Notes under the pieces: generated by a model
Databases searched by the model: none
The model's input: only the letters and a program-made list of their open reading frames with translations
Told to the model about the DNA's origin: nothing
Shown here: one piece after another, positions 49,999 through 64,000 of the stretch
How positions within the stretch are numbered: the first letter of the stretch is position 1
Layout of the letters: each line of letters starts with the position of its first letter
Made by a program: the position numbers and the translations under genes
Source of the DNA: Epiperipatus broadwayi
Lineage: Eukaryota; Onychophora; Udeonychophora; Euonychophora; Peripatidae
DNA: 64,000 bases
Assembly: GCA_028023455.1 (NCBI GenBank)
Contig: JAQFVV010000258.1
Location: forward strand, 124,001-188,000
Direction of reading: 5' to 3'

Positions 49999-52040
49999 TA
50001 TTATTCATTATTGAAATTTAGAATAAAGCTAAAATGCAAGCAAAATAAGATTATTTTAAATATCATTCTATCAGCCAATAATTACTTGTTTAATGTTTTC
50101 CATGTTTTCATATGAGCAACCCTTTGATGCTGTAAGCAAGTTGAAATGGTGTCAATACCAAGAATCCATTTATATCCCTTCATAATAAAAGAATTTCAAT
50201 GAAAATTTTAGCTTGGAGCAATTCTTATGGTTGGAAAAAATTTAATAAATTGATTGTATCAGTTTTCCAATTAAAGAGAATTAATGTTCTGCACTGATTT
50301 TTTATTGAGGAAAACATAGACAAATCTGTGCTTGAGCAAATTAGGATTTTGTTGAGATCATAACAGAAAAATATTTGTATTTTAATGGTTTAACATGATT
50401 ATTTAATAAAATTATTAAATATTTATCTTTTAATAGATAGATGATAATTGCATGAGATTTTGTTTAATATATTCACTTTTTAAAATAAAATCAGCTAGCT
50501 GATATTTTGCTAAAAGTGTAAACAATAGAACAAACATTTTCTTAAAAATAAGTTGTTGTTTTTTACCTTTTGTTATCATTGTTTAAAAATATAATAGAAG
50601 AAAAAATATGAAGGGAAAAAAATCCACAAATATGTTATAAAATAAATCACTTCAGTAGTTAATTAATATTGGTAGGTAACTAAGTAGCTGAGGGATATAA
50701 GTAAATGCTAGAACATTTCACATTATTTATAAAAGTCAATCACACCCATGTAATGCTGAATACATTATTTAATTTTATCTTATAACTATCATACATATTA
50801 TTTAGATTATATGTACAGAATAATAGAAATGTATATACATATAGAACTCAATACAAGTATATATTATCTATACCATTCTTTTTCCACAATTAAATTTGAG
50901 ATATTCTGTAATAAATCACATGCAATTCTATTCTACTTATGTTATACATGACTTCCTTTTCACTGTGGCTTAGTTTTACCACTTTTCTATTTGAAATTAT
51001 TATTGTATTTTTCAAATTGTTTTACATCACATTTCCTTCTTTATGTTTTTAATTATTTTATAAATGCATACAGTATCCAAATGACAAATAAATGTATTCA
51101 ATAAGATTTTACACAATGTAACTTATATATATAAATTCCTATTGCTGGATAGTATTAAAGCAGGTCTTCATTGAATGATTGTATTTTGAGAGCATTATTG
51201 TAGTAAAAATATTTTTTATATAAAATAAATATTATTTTAATCATTATAAAGCAATTGATACACTGCAATTAATAATTCTATAATAAATTAAGATTATTCT
51301 ACTGCTAATGAATAAAAAAAATGACATTTTATTTTTTCACATTGCTAAATTAAGCTAATTTGAGTAAAGAATTAATTTTGCATTATTTCTTATATCATTA
51401 AAATGTAGCCTTCTTCTCACATATAATGGATTCTTCTACAAAGATTTGCTCTGGCAAATAATCAATTTATATTTAGTCTACCATTTCAATGAGAGATCAA
51501 CCATTTCCTAAAATGATCTTGTAAAATCAAATGCTAACATTCACACACACACACACACACACACCCAAATAACTAAATTGAATATAGTACAAAGTTTATT
51601 CATTATATACACAATAACTATGGTTTGATTACTGTATAATAATAAAATGCAATAAAATAAATAAAAATATAATTTTGTATTGATCTAATTTTCATCCAGC
51701 ACCATTGCAATAAGATTTTAATCTTAAATGGCAAAGTAAAAAAGAAAAACAACTTTCATTCAATACAATACATAATCAAAAACAAATTTAATTATATACA
51801 GTAACAAAGTGCATTAATAATAAATGACGAAATATGTACATTAGTTAAAATATATTCAGTCAATTTTTGTTTAATATTCACACAAATACTAGTTCTGACC
51901 ATAACATAACTGTTGATATCTTAATCTAAATTATTTTGCTTTAAAAAGTGAAAATTACTTTTATGGATTATACTATTATTACATCGACTTTATACATCAA
52001 AGGATAATATTTGTCTAAATCACATGTTGTTAAATTGGAA
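49999..52040. other. AT-rich DNA with one (CA)n tract, no gene seen
   Basis: (CA)n at 51542-51564; otherwise AT-rich unique sequence without coding signatures. Confidence 0.45.
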
Positions 52041-52573
52041 ATAATAATTGAAAGTTTGCTAATATTTCACATGTGCTAAGACAGCCAATCGGATTTTAAA
52101 CAGCTATCTTAAGAATGATCAGGCTTTGACACACGACAGAGATTTTGTCAAGAAAAGGATGATACCACCTTTTCTCAACTTTTTAAATATATAAGCCAGT
52201 CTTAAGCATCTTGGCCTGAAAGCTTGAATATATAAACATATACACTTATCATTCATTGTGTTATTAATTTAAGATATAAATTATATTAATATCAAGAAAA
52301 TTGCGGTTTAGTAAATCTAAGATTTCACTCTGTAATATCTTAAATTAATAACACAATGGATGATAAGTGTATATGTTTATATATTTAAGCTTTCAGGCCA
52401 AGATGCTTAAGACTGGCTTATATATTTAAAAAGTTAAGTTGAGAAAAGGTGGTATCATCCTTTTCTTGTCAAAATCTCTGCCGTGTGTCGAAGCCTGATC
52501 ATTCTTAAGACAGCTGTTTAAAATCTGATTGGCTGTCTTAGCGCATGTGAAAGATTAGCAAACTTTCCATTAT
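52007..52573. repeat. Long-arm foldback element flanked by a 14-bp direct repeat
   Basis: Arms of about 235 bp (52043-52277 and 52335-52573) are over 90% complementary. They include ACATGTGCTAAGACAGCC, ATCAGGCTTTGACACACG, ACCACCTTTTCTCAAC, TTAAGCATCTTGGCCTGAAAG and TGTGTTATTAATTTAAGATA. The central loop is 57 bp. TACATCAAAGGATA occurs on both sides (51993-52006 and 52574-52587), a plausible 14-bp target duplication; the left one leaves 36 unpaired bases before the arm. No reading frame. The duplication length suits retrotransposition better than most cut-and-paste transposases. Family unknown. Confidence 0.8.
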
Positions 52574-52587
52574 TACATCAAAGGATA

Positions 52588-55500
52588 CTAAATGCAAGTT
52601 TAAAATATCGATTAATTTTAATCAACATTATCATAAATAAATCTTGTGTTAAAGATTTGCAGAGATCCCTGCTGTCGTTTTTTCAGGCGCATAGTCTTAA
52701 GATTATAGCCTTAATGTATATTACTTTACAATAATGAGTATGCACTTTGCAAATGTAATTATTACAACTTTATAATTCAATTGTAAACAGGATTTCTGGC
52801 ATATCCAAAATAATGGTGGCAATCATTATAAAAATATAAAATGGCACAAAAAAAAAAGCAAGAATATAAAATTTCATTCAATACATAACTAACAAACAAA
52901 ATCTAATCTTATTCAACAGCAAAGAATATTAATAATACATTTTAAAATATGTGCATTACCTCAATCAGTAAGTAAAAAAAAATATTTACATTATTAAAAC
53001 TATAGCAATCAATTGAACATTATAGTTCTTGATATAATTTTAATTTAATTATGACTGCATTTGTATAAAAAAATAAAGAAGTATTGAATAACAAAAAAAA
53101 ACTTAAGAGTGCTGCAAAAAAATTCAAACTTTTATTGGTTGTTAACTATAAAAAAAAAAACAGTAATGACAGAAAATAAAGTGCACCAAAAATAAATTTA
53201 AAAATGCACACTATGTTAACCCTTTTCCCCCTGTATGCATCATTTTACTTTAACAAAGATCTCAGACTAACATAGAAATCAAAATGATGACTAGGTTTTA
53301 TTTAAAAAAAAAAAAATCACAAAATAAATATTTTTGTTGTATACTATATTTTATCATAATAGAAAATGTAAACCCTATTTAGGAGGGAAATTGTAAGGAT
53401 TACTTACAACATTGTTAACCTCACTTATTTAAGTAGAAGATTAAAATATAAACTGAAAAATATAAATGTAAGTTTAGATAATAGTAAATATATTGGGTTT
53501 TTTTCTCAAAATACATATGTAGACATATATATAACTTAAAGGTTAAAATGCAAAATATTAATAACGAGAGTCAATCCAAATAAATAGTTGTTTTAATAAA
53601 ATTAAAACAATAAAATGATTATTTTAGATAATTCATATATACACCTATAAAATGATTATTTTTAAATCATTTATACATATTAACATTTAAATTGACTAAC
53701 CTTAATAATCAAGACATCAAACTTAGAGACAACCTTAGGTCAAGTCGCATCTTAGCAACTAAACACAAAGAAAAGAAAATTTAGAATCCAATTATTCAAT
53801 TATTAATAATATCAACAATAATTGAATATGAGATTATGAAACGAAATTCTATATTTAAAACATGATACCGGAAGTAGATTCTACTATAAAAGCTAGATCA
53901 AATAATTTCTAAATTAATCCTGTCTTTTGCCAATGAACTAGCCACTATGCATAGTCATTTTGCTGTGTTCATAATTCTGAAGGAATTAAAAGATGAATCA
54001 ATAATTTAAACGAATCTTCTTGTTGATATAATTTTTATTAGAAAAGATCTCCAATTTCACTCAATAAAAAGAGTAGATAAATTAATCTTAAGTATTATCA
54101 ATTATAATTTCAAAAAGAAATTATATATATTATGTATTAATTAAAGAAACTCATAACAAAATCATTATAAATTGGAATCATAAAGAAGATAAATTTTCAT
54201 CAAAAAGCATTTATATATGTAAACTATATTAAGAAGATAATAAGTATATAAAATGCTCATAAGTAAAAAAACAATTTGTCATAGGATCCAATGCTTTTAT
54301 CTTAACCTAAAGTAATGCAATTATTCATTCACACTGAAATGCCTAATTTATATGCAAACTTCATCTATATAATTAAAAATGCAATTTCAATTTATATGGA
54401 AATATTTTATGGAAGATATCAACATCATACAAGAGGAAGAACTCAGAACAAAAGAATATATTAATTGACTCATTGAAGACTGACAACCTTGAAATAAAGA
54501 ACTTTATCTTTAATGAATATTGAGAACTTTATCCTTAATGGACATTACTTTACAAATTAAGGAAATAAATAGGACCATACCATAAACTTTTAATACATCT
54601 TATCATTATATGTATCATCAACTTTGGACATCTAATTTTATTTCCTTTGCTTCCAAAATCTGTTTACATTGAAATAGTCTATTTCTGAAAGTTGTTAGAT
54701 GAAGAGAAATGGAAAAATCATTAATTTAAATATTTTTTAAACAAAATTTAGGTCCCTATAAAGCGACTTGACTGAGGTAAAATAATTTAATATGGAGGTA
54801 AGATTTTATTATTCTTCATATTGATTTCATTTTTGACAGAACACAATTTTTTTATTTATTATTAACATAATTAACTTAGTAATATTTGTTTCTTATTCTT
54901 TGTGTAAATGATTAACAACCTTGGATGTGAGATCTTTTATTTCATAATAATGACTACACATAGAAGGAGGTTCTTATAAAATTGGAATTTCTTTACAAGG
55001 ATTGTATAATATAAAATCTTCATTTACTACACAATGTTCATATTAAATTTAGTTAGTTAGTATCATTATAATTTTATTTGTTGAATTTATAAAATTTTAT
55101 TTATTGTTTATTAAAAGCTGGTGGTTTTATGATACATAACTACTATAGGGATATGGGAAGGTATTATTTACATTTAATATTATAAAATAGTAGAAATGAA
55201 TGTTTTAAACACTTATAATTTTTTGTTATATAAAATAAATTTAAATTGTTATCAGTTAATAAATATTGTTAAAGTTTATTTTGAATTCAAAGAGGTCTCT
55301 GATTTATTTTAAATATTTATTTATTTTCCAAAATAAATAAAATATAAATACACATACCCATATACATATATCATACTAATTTAATATCTTGATAATTTGG
55401 TTGAAATTAATTTTAAAATCGATTTAAATTATAGTAAGTATATTACTAATGTAGGATATGGATGGAAACACCTGAAGAGAGTTAAATGTAAAAACTACCC

Positions 55501-56059
55501 TGAGTTCGAATACTGAGCATAACGAAGCCATCTTTAAATTGCATCTGTATTGAATATTTAATTTTAAATTATCTTGTATGAAATGGATTCAATATTAGAT
55601 TAAAGTTAAATCATATCATTCATAGCATCCTACATGAAGACCTTAAATCCGATTATAGTTAGATATGACATTGATTCCTTTAAGAGATCCAGACAGTTAC
55701 ATATGGCTTGCTTAATAAAATATTTATTTATTAATTATCATAACTTTCAATTTTAAGCTCTATGTTTTTTAAATTCGATTTAACATCTTTTATACATTTT
55801 GAATCGAGGATAATAAATTAAATGTTTTTACCATAAAAAGATTTCTAATTTATGAAGCATTTGAAGGAATCAATAGCATTTACTGCTCAACATAAAGCAG
55901 TAATATTAATTCTGGATAAAAAAAGAAAATTAATTTTTCTTCTAATTAATAAAAAAAAAATATCATGTTTTTTTTTTTCTTTTCCATTTGAATATATATA
56001 TAACATATGAATATTTTATATATTTTCAGCAATTTTATATAATATTATTTTGCATTAAA

Positions 56060-56122
<63 letters not shown>

Positions 56123-57990
56123 ACCCTCACTTCCAGAAATATAATATAACTTAAAATATGACTAGCTCAATTAAATTGTTATGCTCGACTAAAATATGTA
56201 TAACTATTATTAATATATTTTTATAATACTATGTCTTATCAGATTTAGTACAACTAACAGAAAATTAATATAGTTCAATATCATGCACTAACTAAATAAG
56301 TATTTATTAAATCATGAGACTATGAAGTGAAGTTACAAGTGGTAATATGAATTTACATTGAGCCTATGTCTTCTAAGACATTATCTCAATGGCATAAGAA
56401 TACTATTACCTCTTTATTATCTCACTAATACATCTATAGCATTCCTATGTCTTTTATAAAAAATTAACTAACTTCAATAATAGTAATAAATAAATCTCAA
56501 TCTTTTATCAAAGAAATATAACTAAATAATCTCAGGTTCTTTTAATTATCTTAAAGTAATAATACTTCTTGCAGATAGGCATAATAAGGGATTTAATATC
56601 AAACCTAACTACACTTAACTTATAATAATAATAAATATCTAATAATAACAATCTCCAGTGTATAAGTTAACCTTATCTATTTTATTATACTACTAATCAT
56701 TAAGAAAACAAGTAAATCATCTACATGTCTTTTATCTTCATATAGTATCTAAATTAAGAATATAATAAAATCTTATAATTTAATAATATGTGGCAATAAA
56801 TAATATTATACTCTTATATTGTGCATTATAATTATTTTGTGACCATTATAACATAATATGCTAATGTCAATGAATTTCTATAAATTATATTAAGAAAATA
56901 TTGTATTTCTTTTTAAAAATAATAATAATAATTTAATTCATATTGTGCAAATATTATGTTTTATTCAAACTATCTGTTGTCAAATGCTGTAGTGCAAAAT
57001 AATGAATTCGACACACTTTTAAAACAACTTAAACAAATTTATTTACATCAACTTTAATAAACAACTTATATACATTATTTACATTATAAGTGGAAAATCA
57101 AGAAAATAAAAATAAGAAAAATAATAATAATACAAGATTCTTACATTGTTGTTATTTCTATAATCCAAAATAAATAATCCATACATTTCTTAAATATTTT
57201 ATTAGTAACATGTAATTGAGTCTATGAATTTATATTTTACTAGATATCATTTATAATCACTTAGTACAATAGAAGGCTTTTATGTGAAATATCACTTATG
57301 TAGCACATGTAAAATAAACAAACTTTAATAATTAAAATGCTACTCCATTTAAGTATTCTAGCTATTTCTATTATAATGTAACTATTATGTATTACATGTA
57401 TTATTAGCATTAACTAAAGATCAACTAATGTATAAATTGATATAACTTTACAATATTATGTGACTTTTATTGATTACATAATTATTTACTTCATTCTGAT
57501 GTAATTTCATAATATATGTCTTACCAAAATATGCAATACATATATGTTCTTTTCTTAAAATAATATTTTTAAAATTATTCAACAATTTTGTGAAGACAAA
57601 ATTTTTATTTATAAATTACCAATTTTAATAAAGTTATTATATTAAAATAAAATTCTATGATTCTTTTCCATTTAAACTATTATTCTTCTCTACTTGTTAT
57701 TCCTATTCCCTCTTAATAAAATCCTATCTTCAAGTATCATTCTGATCTTATTTAACTTCAGTATCAGCTTACCAATTTTTTTTAAAAAATGACTATCCAA
57801 ACTCTATTATATCTCATCATCTATATCTGATAAACCTTTCAAACAAAATATAACTTTCTATATAAAATTAATTTAACTTGTCTAATAAAAAATAAAAAAA
57901 ATATAGATATATTTTTTTCTACTTCTTACTAACTTGAAAATAAATATAAATGACTCATACTAATATAATAAATCAAATTCCTAATATTGT
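52588..57990. other. AT-rich DNA, no gene seen
   Basis: Homopolymer-rich sequence with few CpGs. (TA)n at 56061-56119. No domain-bearing frame on either strand. Confidence 0.45.
56061..56119. repeat. (TA)n microsatellite, ~29 units
   Basis: Uninterrupted TA dinucleotides followed by TTGTACCCTC. Confidence 0.97.
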
Positions 57991-59449
57991 AACAGAAACA
58001 TTAAAGTTTATTCACGAAAGAATCATATAATTATTTCTGGATAACTCTTATTACGTTGTAATAAATTTATATTATAGAATAAAGTATGCATATTAAAATA
58101 AAACTATTATTGATAATATTATGCGTGTATGTTCTTTAAATATTTATACATTCACTCAACAATCAAATAATACTTGGTTTATCTAAAGAAAACAAAGCAA
58201 AATACATTAAATTATTAATATTATATAATTATTACCATAAATGATACTCCAATTTATAATCAGCCAAACGATGTCCTCCAGGATTATAGTTTTACAAAAT
58301 AATATCACATTTATACTCAACAATTATTCTTAAAATATTACGTGTTGTAAAATTATATAAAAAAAATAAACTTTATGAAATTAAGTGTTATATTAATGTG
58401 TAATTACTTTTAAAATGTACCTCTCTTATCTTTGATAGATCAATAAATAATTAAATATCTATGTTAGTTAAGAAAACAAAATATGTTACATAAAATCCAA
58501 CGGTGTCTTCTTTCCATCTACAATTGTTCTTTTTTTCCTAGGCACAAAATTTTACCAACATCACATCCTTTTCCGGTACATCACGTGTTTAAACAGTTTT
58601 TATGAAATAAATGGAAAAACGTTTTTTTTTTTTAAATAAAATAAAATAAGTTCCACCATAAAGAAACAAAATAATAATTAAAACAGTTTATAGGCTCCGG
58701 ATTTATTTAAAAGTTATTGTCTTCCTAGGATTAATCAATAGTTAAACGTTTAATTTAAGTTTTTTATAAAAATTGACTTGGATATCCTCGTATACTTCTA
58801 TGCGTATTTCTTTAAATATTCAGCAAAACATTTTTTAAAATTTTCTATATAACCAGCATATAGAATTTAAATATTATAACGTTTTTTTTTTTTTTTTATT
58901 ATAGGTATTTACTTATCAATTAATTTTCCGATTTATCTGCCTTTTAAAATTATCGAAATTTAGTCTTTTAAACAACAAAGACTTAATAAGGCAAGTATTT
59001 CTGCAATTATTATTAACCTCCATATCTTTACCAAAAGATATATTAAAATATGTAATTTAAAAATACTTTCTTCATAAAGAAGTATTTATCTTTCTTTAAC
59101 ATATTTGTTTATAAGAAATTAATTATAATCAACTTTTAAATTCATATAACGTCCAATATATTATTTTTATCCAACTAGTAATTCTCCTAGTTAATCCAGC
59201 GTTCACTATATTTTTAATATAAGGCTTCCAACACATTTTATCGATATACGATATTTTCATGATTATTTGATAGTAAAATTGAGCTTCGATAGAGACGATC
59301 AATAGGGAACTATAAATAAATTAGCACTGCATATTAAACGGTAAACTTTTATAAAATTATTTAGAACTACACTCTTATAAATTAAGAAACTATTACGAGA
59401 GCGTCTATAATTTTTTATTTAGCTATATTTAATAGCACACTTCACTTAA

Positions 59450-59530
59450 AAAAAATTCCAATCACCCTCTGAACAATTGAACCTCGGTTTTTATACCGGA
59501 AGAAATTACCCACTTGATTGGTAAATTAAA
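59450..59530. promoter_or_regulatory. Possible promoter-like cluster (CCAAT, ETS-type and TATA-like words)
   Basis: Within 80 bp there is CCAAT (59458-59462), ACCGGAAG (59495-59502, the ETS-factor consensus core) just after a TTTTTATA run, and ATTGG (59517-59521, inverted CCAAT). It lies in the middle of the 58.0-60.3 kb CpG-retaining block. No downstream exon can be recognised, so this is a weak suggestion from motif words only. Confidence 0.2.
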
Positions 59531-60459
59531 CAATCACCTTGCTAGCCTATTTACATATCTTACCAACAATACAAAATTAAAAATAAATATTGACTTATTT
59601 ATTATTTATTACATTACTTAATTCTTAAATTAATTTTTATCATTTATTTAAATCCATTAAACATTTTTTTTAAAAAAAATATGTTTTACTTTATTTCACT
59701 TTTAACTTTTATAAGACTATTTTTCTAAACAAACTAAATCTATTTTTATTCATTATATTTTTTAAACAGTATTTTAAAAATCAGATTTAATATTTCACGC
59801 TAATTATTTTTATTTTTATCTCGTGATAGCCAATATAATATTTATAAATTTTATAATAGAATTTTAAAACAGTTTTGCAACTTTACTAGAAAAACTTACA
59901 AGCATATGTGTACATATGTCTATCTGTCACCTGACTTACAACACAGATATAAACGCTTGTAATTATCTAAAAATAAACTAACAATTCAATTTTAGAAAAT
60001 AAATAATTTTTTTAAAACAAATAATATACTATAACAACTTTAAAATAATAATTCGATATTATAAAATCAAATAATAATCTTCTCTTATATACCATTAATA
60101 ACATAATATTTATATTCACTTACTAAATATTAATCTTTATCAATAATAAATATATATGCATTTAATTTTAACTTGTCTTTTTTAAACTTTTAGCTTTAAA
60201 CATTTATTTACAAAACTTATTAATGCAGTATTAATCATGGCCAGTTTTTCCCAACCATATAATATTATCATTTTTTTTACTGAAACGTCTCTCTCAAATA
60301 TTAGCACAACTTCACATATCAAATATTCATAGTTTACTTTAATTAAACTTTTGAAAGATTATTATAAATAAAATCAACATCATATAGTTGTAACATATCT
60401 TAAATTTAAAATTTTTAATAAATTGATATAACAATTTATGGAGACCCATACAAAAGGGC

Positions 60460-60462
<3 letters not shown>

Positions 60463-60498
<36 letters not shown>

Positions 60499-60507
60499 AT
60501 GCCCTTT

Positions 60508-60540
<33 letters not shown>
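60463..60540. repeat. Two (TA)n runs joined by an inverted GGGCA/TGCCC hairpin
   Basis: AAAAGGGCA, then (TA)n, then GATGCCCTTTT, then a second (TA)n. The non-TA words are inverted copies, forming a cruciform-prone structure like that at 40554. The 67-codon minus frame across it is low complexity. Confidence 0.9.
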
Positions 60541-60542
<2 letters not shown>

Positions 60543-61302
60543 TATGTCAAGATTTATCTAAAATACAAGACATCATTTCTCACATTTTTTAGTATCATAA
60601 AGTTTTAAATTCAGCTTATTTCATATTCTATTTAAACTTATTGCATCTGTTATTTAAATCGCTACAGAAAGACTTTCAATTCAATTCCAGTCATAAACAG
60701 ACAATATTATTTGCACAAACATATACACATAAAATTGATATACTAAATTAATTCCAAGAAAAACCAATAACTACTCCTAAATCTCAAAACTTTGCAAGTG
60801 TAAATTCTTCAACCACTGCTTTCAGTACAGAATGTTCCAAATATTGAACAGAAATAAAAAATCAGAAAACTTGATATCCTCAAAGATCCTAGGATATTTA
60901 ACCATGTATAGATCTTTTTTAAAAAAGCTTTGAAATAAGTCTATTAAAATAAACTCACTGACCCATGGTTTAGTAATAATTGATTAAATTTTGTAGTAAA
61001 TTTTGTTAGACTGATTTTCAATGACTAGAATTTTTTGGATTTACTTTTCCTTACTTATATATAATAGTTATCAAATATATACATGAATACTATAGTGTTA
61101 AATGTTATGAGATCTCTGTATATTCATCTCTACTATACTGTCTAATTATTAAAACTTTGCAACTACAAACAGAAAATCAATAATATTTAAAGCCTTAAAA
61201 TAAAAATGCTCTAGTATATAGACACTTTTAGATGGACAATGACAAAAGAAAAAATATGCAGAAAGATTATAATTTGCCTACAATAAATGAGATCTAACGA
61301 TT

Positions 61303-61733
<431 letters not shown>

Positions 61734-61742
61734 GTGAGATCT

Positions 61743-64000
61743 GAAATGAAACTGTCCCATTGGGTATTAAGACATTTTCAGTAGTAATTGTTGTAGTTCA
61801 ACATGTGCACAAATAAAATCACAGTTCAGTATAATGTGTTTTCTATTTATTTGTGTTATACAAGTCTTGAACAGTAATACAGGTTTGACCAAGTGCAAAC
61901 ATCTCTATTTAACAATTCATAAACAAGCTGAATTGTTACAGACTTTCATATTTTTAATTCCTTTGTCAGCTTTCTACAACAACAAAAAAAAACCCACAAG
62001 GAGAGATTCAATCTTTATAAATTAATTAAGCTGTTAGGGGATTTTAATGAAAGTGTTAAAGAAATATATATTCATCAATGAGCAGAAATCAAAAAATGTT
62101 ACAAGTAAAATTGCATCAGGAGAGACCTAAAATCATGAAGCAGTTACTTACTACTGACAATAATTTCTTTCTCCAATGAATCCTTTTCCCAGCCATAAAT
62201 TGAGTAAATTATAAAGTAGCAATATATCATCTATTGACAAAGTGTTCAATATTCTTCATAAACAAATATTAAGCCACACTAATTTTTTTCTTTTAATTAG
62301 TAATCTTTTAAAGCAATAATCATTAATAACTATCATTTCGTTTTGATGCAGCCACTTTAAAACTAATCTGGTAAATTCAAAGAACTAACGGTCCCAACAT
62401 AAAAGCATTTTATCTATATTTATTTTGTTATCATAAAATATTAATGATAAGCAAAGTAGAGTTTACATCTTTTTCATCAGTAATGAATTTTAATTTAAAA
62501 ATATGTCAGGCATTTTATGGGCATAATAAATGTATGTAGAAACATGCTTCAACAATTAAAAATTATCACTATTATATAATCACAAAATTATTGTAATTTC
62601 AATAAAAATATATTCCAATAATACAAACACTTGTATACATAGTATATGTAAACATGTGTGCATGCATATGTTAATATAATGTGTGTGCGCAAGTGTGTCA
62701 AGCAAATCACCCCCACCAAGGCTTATCATATCTCACTTCTTTATTAATTTTATTCAATATCTGAATTACTGTGAAATGTTAAAAATTGTTTCCTTCCTCA
62801 AAACCATAAAATAGCAGTTTTAATATTAAGCTGGAGATATTTGTAACATTTGACACAAGCATTATTATTTAACAGACATGCTTTTAAAGAGCTGGCTGTG
62901 GCAACTAATACAGTCCACTAGCTCTTCAAACTGATGAATTGAAGTTAAAAAGATATGGATTTGTATGTATTATTAATATTTGATATTTTTTCAGACACAG
63001 CAGTAACAAAACAGGTTACTGGAATACTTGTTATCAGCAGTGGAGAGAAAATTTAATTTCAAAATATATATATAAGAAGAAAAAAATGATGAAGAGAATA
63101 GAGAAGAGAGGGGGGGACGGACATCATTGTTAGTAACAGAGATTTCCTACAACAATAGTTACAATTTAAAAATAAAAAAATGCATAGGAATTCTGACAAA
63201 CTGTCACATTAGGAGATTATATCTAATGACAGGTTGAAGCTGAAAAATAGGAAGATTAAAGGGCTCTTGTTTCAGTCATTTGGCTACAACAAAAAGAAGA
63301 AATATTAAATTTAAAAAGTATAAATTGAGATACCCCTGCCTTTTCCTGCTAACCTATCAATCATATCAGCTAGATCAAATGTATATTAATCAATTCATTA
63401 TCATGGTCTTAAACTTAGTAATAATGCCGCCTGATTTAATAAAATTTGTAATGTTGAAAAGCAGTGGGACAAATACTTTCATTACAATATTTTAGCAGAA
63501 TTCAATTATCTGAATTCCCATAAACTAGGTTCATTTTTATTTCTACATCTTTTTAATAGCAATTATACTACAGAATATTTAAATTATGATGAAATTACAG
63601 AGCCGATTAAATCATTTATTTAACGATCGTATCAATTCGTATTTATTTATCAATTTATTATCAAAAATAATTTCGAATTTATCCATGAAATATTATTGCT
63701 AATACTATTTCATTTATTAATTTTTCATGAAAGTAATATTACATAGTTTTTGTTTTTAATTAGTTATTAATCTAACTTTCAACATTTCAAACCTACTTTA
63801 CCCTTTCTGACCAACCAATTACTTATACACAAAATATTTCTCTATACTCTTATTTACAGCAAAACCCTGATGTTCACTGTATCACTATGGATTACTTCAG
63901 CTAAACTATAAACACATTAAAATCTGTATATTTAATACATTTTGTAATGCAGTAGCAATCTTTTTTATATACTTTGAATGTCATATGTAAAAATGTTTAC
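61743..64000. other. AT-rich DNA, no gene seen
   Basis: A TG/CA-rich patch lies near 62635-62700 and a short purine tract near 63090-63120. The 71-codon plus frame at 63280-63495 has no recognised motif. Confidence 0.45.

Overview
The window looks like intergenic or intronic DNA from a large, gene-poor, very AT-rich animal genome. The evidence is several unrelated non-LTR retrotransposon remnants, Penelope-like element (PLE) pieces, a Tc1/mariner-type miniature transposon, long uninterrupted (TTA)n/(TAA)n arrays, and no bacterial-style gene organisation. A mollusc or other invertebrate would fit, but I cannot name the organism from sequence alone. I found no host protein-coding gene, rRNA or intact tRNA. 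Most open frames here are short chance ORFs or broken pieces of mobile elements.

Layout. 1-1196: Penelope-like reverse transcriptase, minus strand, running off the left edge. 7.2-8.35 kb: repeat unit in direct plus inverted arrangement, carrying hammerhead ribozymes. 10.05 kb: short hairpin element. About 10.6-11.65 kb: end of a Tx1/L1-like LINE. 14.92-15.21 kb: TIR element. 17.8-18.3 kb: two GIY-YIG endonuclease fragments of a PLE, head to head. 21.1-22.55 kb: dead RTE-like LINE, plus strand. 24.65-26.1 kb: second dead LINE, minus strand. 27.0-29.88 kb: the best-preserved LINE, minus strand. 32.97-33.31 kb: foldback element. 34.26-35.38 kb: TIR-bounded element with telomere-like repeats. 36.84-37.78 kb: 3' end of another LINE. 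40.98-41.22 kb: perfect 242-bp palindrome. 42.02-42.38 kb: foldback. 44.41-44.96 kb: (TTA)183. 45.14-45.95 kb: foldback with a hammerhead-like core. 47.57-48.41 kb: pogo/Tigger-like miniature transposon. 49.2-50.0 kb: second locus of the hammerhead family. 52.04-52.57 kb: 240-bp-arm foldback between 14-bp direct repeats. 58.0-60.3 kb: AT-rich block that keeps its CpGs. 61.3-61.7 kb: (TAA)143.

The strongest unusual signal is a dispersed repeat family at 7-8 kb and 49-50 kb. Its members fold on paper into complete type I hammerhead self-cleaving ribozymes, with CUGAGGA, GAAA, and a UC cleavage site joined by three complementary stems. Two copies keep every core base, on different strands at different loci; three others are decayed. 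The units sit in direct and inverted array, as expected of a small non-autonomous ribozyme retroelement ('retrozyme') or a PLE-derived relative. Three further unrelated foldback loci (33, 41 and 45 kb) also carry hammerhead-like cores, and PLE coding remnants, the known autonomous carriers of such ribozymes, lie at 0-1.2 and 18 kb. The link between these parts is inference.
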